A stretch of DNA of 64,000 nt from Ignelater luminosus (taxonomy: Eukaryota > Arthropoda > Insecta > Coleoptera > Elateridae): NCBI GenBank assembly GCA_011009095.1, contig VTPC01090587.1, positions 1,013,325 through 1,077,324 of the forward strand, written 5' to 3'. A model generated the notes under the pieces. The model was not told where the DNA came from and did no database searches. It saw only the letters and a list, made by a program, of their open reading frames with translations. Position 1 is the first letter of the stretch, and each line of letters begins with the position of its first letter. The position numbers and the translations under genes were made by a program. Positions 10,348 to 21,405 of this stretch are shown one piece after another.

Positions 10348-12152
10348 ATGGAAAGAAGTAATAATAAAAGGAAAATTAACATCGATTCCTTTATTTTTAA
10401 GAAGAAAATAATAAATGATACTGATAGTGGTCTTGTTAGCGTTGCAGTAACTGCATCTGAAGCATCGAGCCCTCAAAACTATAAAAATACCAGTATATCA
10501 GATACGTGTAATATTTACTCAATCAGTAAACTCAAAAACCTCAGGTGATATTGATTTTAATACTGATATTTCTAATTATGTAAACTGTAATGTCAGTAAA
10601 AAAAATCCAAATGATACATTACAAAATATATGGAGCCCGGATCCTAATTTTAAATTTCCATCAAGTGGAAAAAGAAATTTAAAATTTAACTCTCATTGGT
10701 TGAATCGATGGAAATGGTTGGCTTACTCTAAAAAAGATGATGGTGCTTATTGCAAGTTCTGTGTTTTTTTTTGCTACGGAAACAGCAGGGACTGGAGGAC
10801 ATCGAGTTCTTGGAAAATTAGTTAAAAAAGAATTTAGAAACTGGAAAAACGCCTTTGAAGTATTTGCAGGTCACGAGTCAACTGATTATCACACCTTTAG
10901 TGTAACTAAATTTCAAAATATAGGACTAATCGAAGAAAAGAAGCAAGATCCAATACATTACCAACTCGATTTAGCCTCAAAACACAGAATTGAAGAAAAC
11001 AGAAAAAGAATTTTACCTATTATAGACACTATAATTCTATGTGGACGTCACTGCATTTCTTTGAGAGGGCATCGTGATTCTGGCCTTATAGATTCAGATA
11101 TAGATCCAATAGAAAATGACGGAAATTTTAAAGCGATATTAAGGTCAAAATTAAGATCTGAAGATGAAATCCTCAAACTTCACTTGGAGTCCATGTCCAA
11201 AACAGCTACATATCTGAGTGCTAAGACTAAAAATGAAATAATTAATGCATGCGGAGATAATATAACTAAAAAAATGGTTAACAAGATTAATGAGGCGAAG
11301 TTTTTCTCTATCCTAGCTGACGAATCAACGGATATTTCTTGTATTGAACAGTTTTCTTTATGTTTTCGCTTTTATAATTCAACTACTATGAAAATTGAAG
11401 AGAACTTTTTGAAGTTTGTGCCTGTTACAAATTTAACCGGTCAAAACTTAGCCAATGTACTAGTAATTACTACATTAGAAGGTCTAAATATTAACAGCAA
11501 CTTTATGGTAGGACAAGGCTATGATGGCGCCTCTTTAATGAGCGGAGCATTTCATGGGGTGCAAGCCTATATTCCAGCAAAATATAGTTCGGCTATTTAT
11601 GTTCATTGTGCATCTCACTCATTAAATTTGGCAATTTTTGATGCGTACACAGTACCGCAAGTACGAAATAGTATGGCAACTTTATCAAAATTGTGCAATT
11701 TTTTTAGAACTCCAAAAAGACAAAATGTATTTGCCACAGAAATTGAAAAAGGCAATTCAGACTCGAAAAAACAAGAATTGAAACAACTATGCCATACCAG
11801 ATGGTCAGAGAGACACGACTGAATATTGGTTTTTTTGGAAATGCAAGAAGTTGCAGTGGGAAGCTTAGAAATTATACAAAACTGGAATGACAGAGATGCC
11901 TCTTCAGACAGTTTTGTATTAATAAAGTCTGTTCTTACAACAGAATTTCAGATTACCCTACAAATGCTTGCAATTACTTTGCCCTTCTGCAAATTATTGC
12001 AAACAATAAATGACCTCAGTCAGGCAATTTGATTAGCAAAAAATGTAACAAATACATTAACTGAAATGCGACAAAATGCAGTCCAAGAATTTAAAAAAAT
12101 CCTTTGTTCTTTTCAAACGCCGACCGATGACCTTCAGCTAATAGTTGGGTGA
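10348..12152 (+). pseudogene. hAT transposase relic of the DUF4371 type
   Basis: Starting at ATG 10348 the broken frame gives a basic N-terminus and a TTF-type zinc-finger stretch (WLNRWKWLAYSKKDDGAYC, then KFCVFF). A long frame from about 10776 to 11820 carries the DUF4371/RNase-H-like core: KAILRSKLRSEDEILKLHL, then FFSILADESTDISCIEQ with the first Asp, GQGYDGASLMSG with the second, and HCASHSLNLA with the CxxH motif. The frame shifts in the T run near 10770, stops at 11820 (RWSERHD then TGA), continues to a stop at 12032, and ends at 12150-12152. The C-terminal hAT dimerisation domain is missing, so the copy is truncated as well as broken. Relatives are often annotated as '52 kDa repressor of the inhibitor of the protein kinase'-like or ZMYM-like. 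Confidence 0.85.
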
Positions 12153-12514
12153 TAACACCGATATGTTCGAACAGATGTCGCTACGTGAGTAGTGCGTAGA
12201 TTTATTTATGAACATTATGAATAATAAATTACTAAAAAGGCTCCTACCTACCATTACTTTCACCAGCTTAATTTTAGGCATTTTTTGTTATTAAATTTCA
12301 TTTTACTAATTTATAATGGCATTATATTAAATTAAAGAAAAGGATGTAAATCATGCACAAATCTAAAGGAATCAAATTTGTCACAATACATTTTAGATAC
12401 TTACCTTATTGTTTTCGTACTCAAATATTTATCTTATATGCCTACATTTAAATAAATCACTAAACAAATTGGTTGTGTTTTCATGTTACTTAGATATTAT
12501 AAAAAAAATTCTAG

Positions 12515-12802
12515 TTTATATTTTAATTGTTATTAACGGGTTTGTAGGTCTTTATTTAATAAAACGAAGTTAGTTCCAAGCTTTTACAAATAAAAAAATT
12601 TTTTCTAAAAAACATAATTTTTCTTCACATTTTAGAAGTTATAATATTATATACAGTTTATTACTAATTATTAAAAAAATCTTTTCTCTTTTTTTTACAA
12701 TTATCTCCCCAAAGAAGTATAAATATTATACGAAAGCTTGGAACTAACTTCGTTTTATTAAATAAAGACCTACAAACCCGTTAATAACAATTAAAATATA
12801 AA
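12515..12802. repeat. Foldback (MITE-like) element, 70-bp arms
   Basis: Arms 12515-12584 and 12733-12802 are near-perfect inverted copies (tattaacgggtttgtaggtc and its complement are easy landmarks), separated by about 150 bp of AT-rich DNA. No coding potential. The sequence attctagttt occurs on both sides (about 12508 and 12834) but not exactly at the ends, so a target duplication is unproven. Confidence 0.8.
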
Positions 12803-12936
12803 TAAAAAAGGTCGTTATCATTAAAAATAAAAATTCTAGTTTGTTAAGCTCAATTCACACTACACGTGCAATTATTGCATGCGTTTCCACATGGTTTCGA
12901 CCTTTCACACCATGCTTCTCGTCAATGCGTTAGCAC

Positions 12937-13774
12937 TAGTGATGTGCGTTGACATGTCAACAATTGATTTTTCACATCAAAAATGTCAACAATGTCGACA
13001 ATGTGTCAACTTTGCAAATAAAGTAGGATTCTGCACATTTTTCGTTAAACCTAACCTGTAAACATAGGTGCTAAAATATGCTAAAATGTCTAATAAGATC
13101 ATTAATAGGATGTTCAAGACACTTCAAGAATCAAAATGACTGAAAGGCCCAAGAATAAGAATTTTGATGAATTGGGGTTTCAATTAAAAAAGACTGTAAC
13201 AGTAACTGAAGATGGAAAAGAAAAATCAAAATATTATTCGAATAAAATGGCATTAAAAAACTAAATCCTATTTTTTATTCTTATTTCCACGGAATCAGTA
13301 AAATTACAAGTATGTTTACTCATAGCTCCATAGGCCCAACTAAGATTTTTATTTAGGGTAAGTGGGGGTAATTCTAGCAATGTGACAGTTAGTATACATA
13401 GGTATCTTAATGCAAAAGATTTTATTAATTGAAAAAACAAATGCTAACATGATGAACAACATCCTAGCATTTATTTTTTTTCTAATCAAAATCATTTTAT
13501 ATGTACATTAGACTTGAACGTACTTAAGCATCTCACAATTCCCTGTGCCTCATATTTGCCCTCACATACTTAAGTCAAATAAAAATTATTGTAATAAACT
13601 ATTTAAGATTTAAATAATAAAGGAAAAATCAAGTTTAACAGCTTTGCGCATGTGCATTCATAATATCTAAATTGTTGACATTGTTGACATCAATAAGGTC
13701 ATGTCAACAATTCATATTATTGACATGTCAAAAATGAATTGTTGACATCGACATTGTTGACACGCACATCACTG
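12937..13774. mobile_element. Non-autonomous hAT element with 8-bp TSD
   Basis: The ends TAGTGATGTGCGTTGACA and (complement) CAGTGATGTGCGTGTCAA are inverted, and the element is bracketed by the 8-bp duplication GTTAGCAC (12929-12936 and 13775-13782). This is diagnostic of hAT transposition. The host sequence is continuous when the insert and one TSD are removed. Subterminal arrays of GTCAACAAT/ATTGTTGAC units are present at both ends. The termini begin like those of the hAT at 40796, but the interior differs. Confidence 0.88.
13136..13264 (+). pseudogene. Short ORF in the non-autonomous hAT element
   Basis: ATG to TAA, 42 residues, starting MTERPKNKNFDELGFQLKKT. Its basic, polar character and its position inside the hAT element suggest the leftover N-terminus of a transposase. 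It matches nothing I can name and may be chance. Confidence 0.25.
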
Positions 13775-13969
13775 GTTAGCACCCCGCGTGCTGACGCACA
13801 AAACTAGAACTTAGTTTTTTCCTGCATTGCTGGTGGAAAACTTGATGTTTTTATTCAATCTAAAATAACAATGTTGGTAGTGCTTATTTGTAAATACAAC
13901 AGAAAATAAAGAAGTATCTCGCTGGTATCTTGTACGAATAAAGTGCATTTATATTAGTTTTACGGATTA

Positions 13970-14945
13970 ACGTGAAGCTGCGTGAAGAAGCACGAACCTA
14001 TTCACACTGCGCGTGCTGCTAGCTTTTTTAGGATTTTATGGTTTAATAAGGTTTTAATATGTTGGCAATAATTAGCAGAATAAAAATAAAAACGTCACGT
14101 GTTTTTTTATTTTGAAAAAAGGCGCGATCTTGTAAATCATTTTTTTAAAATAATATATTAATATCAGTTGATATGAGTCTATAATTAATTATACTACACA
14201 ATTCAAGAACATTGCATGTTAAATGCTACTGCAAACGTTAAAATGAAAATGAAAAGACTTTAAACCACAGTTTTAAACATTCTAACCTAGCAAACCTATT
14301 CAACTTTTGCAGTTTTTTCCACAGCGATACCAACATTGTTATTTTAGATTGGTATGAATAAAAACACCAAGTTTTCCACTAGAAATGCAGGAAAAAATCA
14401 AACAAGTTCCAATTTCGTGCGTCAGCATGAGGGGTGCTCACGCATTGACGAGAAGCATGGTGTGAATGGTGGAAACGCATACAATAATTGCACGCGTGGG
14501 CACGCGTAGTGTGAATTGGACTTAATATATACAGCACTGAACAAAGAAAGAATTAGTGCAATTCGTAAATAATAATAACTTAAATGGTTAACCTAATACT
14601 AAAAAAATTTATAATTACAACAGCTAAAACAAATTTACAATTAAAGTCCACTTAATTAACGAAAGAGTTCAATCAAAGCTACACACACGACAGCACATAA
14701 GCACAACACACAAAAACCAACTCCAATAACTGCCAAATTTGTAAATCGTAACGGAGCTTCGTTAACCTAAAAAAAATTCACAAGATCGCGCCTTTTTCAA
14801 AATAAAAAACGCATGTGGCATTTTTATTTTTATTCTGCTAAACATTGCCAACATATTAAAACCTTATTAAACCACAAAACCCTAAAAAAGTTAGCAGCAC
14901 GGGCAGTGTGAATAGGTCCATGCTTCTTCACGCAGCTTCAGCGAA
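13970..14945. repeat. Second inverted repeat, crossing the arms of E1
   Basis: The block 13970-14130 (cgtgaagctgcgtgaagaag, then cctattcacactgcgcgtgc, then the 'aaggcgcgatcttgt' block) is repeated inverted at about 14765-14945. One arm lies inside E1 and the other outside, so these arms cross those of E1 rather than nest in them. Confidence 0.65.
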
Positions 14946-15016
14946 ATCAGATGAAACGCACGCAATAGTTGCATGCATGAGCACGCACATGGCACACATA
15001 GTGTGAATTGGGCTTT
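14946..15016. repeat. Third CCAATTCACAC-family terminus
   Basis: gcacgcaatagttgcatgca followed by a terminus CATAGTGTGAATTGGGC ends at about 15016. It is another end of the E1 family, in the same orientation as the right end of E1 (14521). No TTAA follows directly. Confidence 0.5.
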
Positions 15017-15724
15017 GTTTCTTATTTATAAAACTATTGTTTTTTATCAACAATACTGTAACATCATTTTTCTTGTTTTTAAAAATCTAAAAATAAGAGA
15101 CAAAACTACCACACTATTCTCATCTCGCTGGGCGTTCGACCGTCGCGTCGTGACATCTGTTATAAAAAGGCAAAAACATCCTCCAACATAAGGTTTTGTT
15201 ACAGAATTCTGTGGTTTTGTTTCCAAGCTAGTCCGTCTTTTAGAGATGTTAACTAATTGGAAAAATTAAAAAATAAAATTTTACAAGAGTCGAATTGATT
15301 CAAACATTAAAGAAACCCTCTTTCTAGAAGTATCCATGTATAGAGATCATGAACAGGTAACATACATAACGTCCGACTACCTAGACTCATACAGAGTATG
15401 TATACTTTATCATGTGATCATAAAAGCTCAGTTCCTAATAGATTATGAAAAAAAAGTCATGTCTTATCATATTTCATTCTCAGTAAAACTATTACTGCCA
15501 AATTGAGAGTTTGTATTAGTTATGATTTGTGGATAATTTATAGGTTATGTGTGAAATCTTAGTTTGATCGCTTATTATAATTTTCTAATATATCCAAGTA
15601 GTTTGTAGATAAATTATTAAAGTAAAAACACTATTCCACTTACAACTTTAAATTTATTCCCTTGACGCGCTTCGATACTATCAAAATCTTGATGTTACAT
15701 ACAAATAACATGTGCGATGTTATA

Positions 15725-16157
15725 AGGTGCTTTCCATTTGGCGCTGGGAACTGTACAGAACAGTTTAGAACTGTATTTTTACGTATAAACATGTGTTCCA
15801 TTTGAATATTCGAACTGTACCATTTATGTTCCCCTCCCTCTACTGTCTCTATCTAATTTTCGATACGTTCCGTACCTAAACCGCCTAAACTTAGAAGTGA
15901 GGGATATTTAGTTGATTTCTGAAGTTAGATTTCTTATTTGACGTGACACGCGTGTGTTTGAATTTGGCTCTGTATTTAACTTGCGAATTTTACACTTCAG
16001 TTTATACGTACAATGCAAAATTGCACGGAAATGGATAAAATAATAATAAAGGTTAGATTCAATAAATTTCTAAAACGGCCGTTCCTTTTGACACGTCGAA
16101 AATACGGTACGATTGAGTACGGAACAGCACGTACACAACATCAAATGGAAAGCACCT
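15725..16157. mobile_element. 433-bp MITE with AGGTGCTTTCCATTTG termini
   Basis: AGGTGCTTTCCATTTG at 15725-15740 is repeated as an exact inverted copy at 16142-16157. Flanking ATA on both sides (15722-15724 and 16158-16160) is consistent with a 3-bp duplication, as in PIF/Harbinger elements, although short AT matches are easy to get by chance. The internal open frame at 16013-16231 overruns the right end and is not a gene. Confidence 0.75.
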
Positions 16158-16160
16158 ATA

Positions 16161-18970
16161 AACACAAACACCCAGAAAAGTTCAATTATGCCAAACACAT
16201 ATTAGAACACCATTATCCTGACCACAAATAACTACATTACATTCTTGCAACAATAAACATAAACTAATTGTTTTGGAAGCTTTCGAAATTTACAAACACA
16301 AAGTACCTTTAATAAATGAACAGATTGACCTAATAAAATCGTCGTTGTTGCATGTGTTGAATGAAGAATGAAAGTCATAATTTTAATTGGACCTGATTAC
16401 TACAACTTGTTTATTTATGTCTTTAAAAATCATATATTAATATTGAAACGCATCAGACGAATAAATTTGAGGTTATAAGTGGAATAGGTAGTGCTTTTAT
16501 TATGATAACACAATGAACACAAAAGTTGGTCAACGGCATTCCATTCCTGGGATCAAGATATGACGAACTGCCAAGGGGTTTTTCATTGTTAACACAAGAT
16601 CTTGATCTACATTGATTTGAAATCAATATACATAGTTTGAATATTTGTGATTTTTCTTACTTTTGGGTAACCTTTTTGATTAAGTTCGGTAGTGAATTGT
16701 CAAATACATTTTCGCAGTTCACATTAACTTTGGAAAGGTGTTTTAGAATAATTTCTGGTGCCAATTGCAATCAATTCGTAATGAACATTGAACCTTTTCT
16801 CATTAATTCAAATGAGAAGACACATCTACGTACCCATTCACACTTGATCAACTTGATCACTTGTTCATAGGCACGACTGAATTTTCAAAAAATATCCAAG
16901 TACAACCAAGGGGTTTCACTCTACTTAGAAGCAGATTCACATACTCACTGGAACGAATTTTTTATCTCTCAAGATTTCGCCCCTAAAAGTTGTAGCAAAA
17001 TAGGCAAAATCACAGCCATAAGGTGTACTACGACGGAAGGTTGAAGTTTGGGCCTATTTTAGTATAGTAAATTTTTGCTTTTAATAATGCTGCATTGTAT
17101 TAGAAAGCGCATTGTCTCCATACGGTAAGTAGTAAGCAAGTTGGGTTTGCAGATTTGTAAATAGACCTGTCTTACGTTTTTCCATGCAAAAGTTTCCCGG
17201 TGAAAAGTAACAGACAATGGCAGATTCTGGACACCTTTAAAAATGATTAAAAAATACCAGTCACCGATCGCCATGAAGTTCGGAAGAAGTATCTAAACAA
17301 GATTGATACAAGATCAGTTCCATCTTTTGTTTTTCCACCCCCACTCTCGCATTAAAAAGAGGTGTGTTTTTCCGGCATACCTTGGGAAAGATATGTCCCA
17401 TCTAGGTGAAACAGTTTTGTCGTAAATGGCACCTAATTACTTAACATATTGACGGGGTTAGGATGATTTCGATTATTTCTTGGTTTGAATATTTCGGAAA
17501 ATCAAATGAAAAAATCGTGTTGGTTTTTTTGCAGGTGCACTTCAAACATGGCAACCTGATATTTGAGTAAATTTGGAACTTAGTCGTTTTTTATTCTAAA
17601 ATAATGCGTTTTAACATTTTCTTCATTATTGTTGGTAACATCGAAATTATATAGGGTAAAAGCACCAATCCTCTGCCACCTGATGAATATTTGAAGTTCA
17701 AACTCGTTTAAATTTAAAACGAAATAATATTTATCAATGAAACTTTCTGTGTAGTTATGCATATTTAAATGATATACATGCTCCATCCTCAAAAGTCATT
17801 AAACGTTTAGTTTTATAGGAGAAAAAAATAATTCATTAAAACCGCCACTTTGGCTCCGTAATCCGCCGCTAATTACTAAAAATCCGCCGTCAAGGTCTTA
17901 GTAGCCGCCCTTTAAGAAACAAAGCTATAAACATCGTATAAACGTGAGGAATGATTATTTCTTAAATGATTACATATGAGTTCTTAGAAGCTTTATTCGG
18001 ATCACCTGTTTGGCAAATTAAATCTGTTTTAGCGATATCTTCGTTACTCGCCATAAGCATAAAATAATTTAACAATTTTATGCCTTTCTTGCATTTGCTC
18101 ATAAACGATTTATTGAAACGAAAAGAATTTATTTTAAAAAATACATGCATATACAAAATAAGTAATAATTAATAAACAAATGAATTTAATTCCTACTTTC
18201 TACATGATACTCTTTAAAAGTTAATTTTTCACTTAAGTTGGTTGTTTGGACATGTTCACTTCCTAAAATTAGATTTCTTTTTAAAAGAATAATAACCATC
18301 AAATAAATGATGGAAAGATTAATAAATGTGGGTGCTAATCAACAAAATTAAATTAAAAAGTCGAGCAACAATAATATAAAATCTCAGTATTGTGGAATAT
18401 CTACTGCACGACAGCGGAAGGCGGCGAGCGGGTGACTAGACGAATCTGTGAATACCAGTACTCTGCCTACCTTATTTTCGACATTTGTTTAATTAAAATC
18501 CAGGATTTCTTGTATTAAATATTAAAAAGGACCATTACTTTAATTTACCAAACAAAAATTTTTACGAAGATGTTCACAGAAATGCGCAAATCTTACCTAG
18601 AATGCAACCGTTTCTCGTTAATAAAAACGCACTCAATAGCAGTCGTAGTAAACACGATCACGTACTGGCAGTAAATAAATGCTAATAATTAACATATAAC
18701 TTTTATTTACCGGAATGAATGTAACATAATCCTTAGAACGAAGGATGGTAGATAACACAACGCTAAAAATCTCCGTTATTTATGGTGCCATAATTTATTT
18801 ATAAAACAATAATTGATTCGGTGGTGGGCGGCTGCAGCTGGACGTACTTAGGTGCGTTTACCCTAACCATTTTTGAAATTTTTGAAACCAGCAGAAAATC
18901 TACCAAAAGTGGCATTTTGTCCTAAAACCAATAATAAAAAAGTTTTTCCTCTTGTAAACTCAATCCGGGG
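16161..18970. other. No gene recognised
   Basis: AT-rich DNA. Several 60-77 codon open frames show no coding character. No paired repeat was found, though the stretch around 16550-17300 has repeat-like character. Confidence 0.35.
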
Positions 18971-18974
18971 ACAT

Positions 18975-19590
18975 ACTGTAGATAGCATTTGCATTATATC
19001 AAAGCCAGTTGATTGTGAGACATCGTAAATTGAGCTCAATAACGATTTTCTCTCCGCTGAGGCGCTGTTGTTCCACGTCAAACTTGACAAATTTAAACGT
19101 CAGTTTATAAGTTTGAGGTTATTAGAATTGAAATTTTAGAAAAAAGGAATTATCGTTGCCTCGTTGCATATTATTCTTTATTCTTTGCAAAACAAGTGTA
19201 TTCTTCATCACTTTCACAATTATTGTTTATATATAAATTGCTGTAAAATCGATTTCGTAGTGGTCATGCAACCGTTTTTAATAAACCGAGTTAACTCAAA
19301 TAACTATATCCTGTAGTTTGTATGATCAGATCAGAAATATAAGTTAAGTTTCCGAAAACGTGTTTAATGCGTAACGAGGCATTAATAATTACTTTTTTCT
19401 AAAGTTTAAATTCTAATAACCTCAATCTTAAAAACTGAAGTTTAAAATTGTCAAATTTGAAGTGGAACAACAGTGCCCCTAGCGGAGAAAAATCGTAATT
19501 GAGCCCAATTTGCGATCGTCTTGTGTTTGATATCGGTACTTTGTCTCACAATCAATTGACTTTGCATTATATTCAAGATTTGGACTTTAT
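18975..19590. repeat. Long inverted repeat, about 200-bp arms
   Basis: The left arm (about 18975-19168) and right arm (about 19369-19585) are inverted and perhaps 75 percent alike. Landmarks are gattgtgagacatcgtaaattgag on the left and its counterpart near 19495-19555, and 'aggttattagaattgaaatt' against 'aaattctaataacctcaa'. This is an old foldback DNA element. No clear terminus or TSD was found. Confidence 0.65.
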
Positions 19591-21397
19591 CTGCTAGATC
19601 ACCTCATAGAAGAACCTCCTTAAATAGATTGCAGATTCTAGTTTAATGTGTTTGTCTGTAGTATAAATATTATTTATCAATAATATTTTTTTTATCCCTA
19701 AAATATTTACCCAAGCGACTTCCAGGTGCTGGAAAACAAACTTACGTGGAATTTAATGACTAAAATAAAAACTTTTAGTCGGTTTCATGTAATTATGATT
19801 TATGAGGTAAAAGATTATTTAAAGCAAATCCTCACTATCAAAACTACTGTAAACTGCGTCAGAGTCCTGAGGGGCCTATTGCATCAAATTACTTTAAAAC
19901 TTTTCATTTTGCAATTTTTAGTAAAAAAATATATTGCACACAAGCTAAAATTGCGAAGTAAAAAATGAGAAGTACTTTGTAAAAAATACATTTATTCCAT
20001 TGCACTGTACTGCACTAAAAAATGTCTTATCAATTAAATCACTGACAATAAGAATTTTTGCAAAGTGCAAAGTGAAAAATTGTGGTGCAATATGCTCCTG
20101 GTCAACTTGAGAACAAAATATTTTTTTTAATTACTGGTGAAGCAGTTTCGCAGAGTGTGAAAATCAAGGCTAAAAATACCTTGTCAGCAAGGATAAGTAT
20201 TTTTGTTTATGGTCAAGGTTTTTTAGTTTGTCACTGAACCTTCAGGTGCAGCCATGTGACTTCAGTGGTTAGTGCTTACAGAGAAATTACTCAACGGTTT
20301 CCCCATATGGCGTTTTTTTATTATAAGAAGATAGTATGAGTTGTATCAACATTATTACTAGTTTGTCCTATGAAAATCACATAACTTTTTTTAATTAGTA
20401 ATTATAAATTCAGACAAATTCGTATATAATACAATTATAGCATGTAACACGAACATTGTAATTTTTAACCCATCTGCGTTGCTTACGCCTGCATAACCTT
20501 CAACTGTTCACGTAGCTTTTGCTAACAGATTGAGTATCTCATCACTCAATATTTGTTATTTTTGTTTTATCAAATGGGTTAGACAAAAACTATACTGGTC
20601 ATCTCTTGATGCGTCTTTCTAATTCATGCATGCTTGTTTGATCATAATAGAACACCATGTCGTTTCTTTCCAGAAACATTCGTAATTTTCAAAATATTAA
20701 ACTAATTCTCAAAATCTTCATTTTATGTATTTTCCTATGTGGATATCACACCAGACTTTATATTCAAATTGGACCTCAACCCTGCCTCCACAGCCATCTC
20801 TAATTACAACTTACAAACTACATCAAACTCTGAAACCTCTCAAGCCGTCTAAACTACCTTGCCCTCTTTTCTAATCTAAATTATTTCAACTATATCAGCT
20901 TCAGTAGCACCCTCCAACAATAACCATTATTTTATTCTAGGCTTGAGAAAAGCTTACGGCTTCTAAAGCTAAAGCTAACTTCGATGGGATGACGATGTGG
21001 ATATGAAATAAAAAACAAAATTTGGAAACCAGCCCAAATTCTTGTTTGGTCATCCCACATATTATTTTGTAGAAATAGTCTAAATCTCGCCTGCCTCTAA
21101 TGGTTATAAATAGTTAGCAAGCAGTTCATTATTTCTGTAAGGTTTAAATTATTGACAGATCATTAAAGCCCATTTTGACATATATAACCAAGGAGTAGTA
21201 TCAATTAGGTGATGGCGCAGTTAAGTTGTCAGTATACTTGACTGCAGGTGCATAAAACATGTTGTGCATATCAATACTACTTTGCTAGACAATCATACAC
21301 ATGCAATTTTTGTAACTTAGTGACATTGTTTATGCAAAATAATTTGTTTATCAGTGGTTTGACGGATCTAGACATCCTTTACCTGTATACGCCTTAC
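19591..21397. other. No gene recognised
   Basis: AT-rich DNA with no supported gene, RNA or paired repeat. Confidence 0.35.
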
Positions 21398-21405
21398 ACG
21401 CACAC

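Larger units (their letters stand above)
12848..14521. mobile_element. CCAATTCACAC-family element E1, possible TTAA target
   Basis: Left end GCTCAATTCACACTAC and right end GTAGTGTGAATTGGAC are inverted and extend to about 180-bp arms: 12848-12936 plus 13783-13880 on the left, 14336-14521 on the right. TTAA flanks both ends (12844-12847 and 14522-14525), which would fit a piggyBac-type target, though the termini are not otherwise piggyBac-like. There is no coding region. An 838-bp hAT-type element is inserted in the left arm. Copy A (3200-3604) is a relative. Confidence 0.6.
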
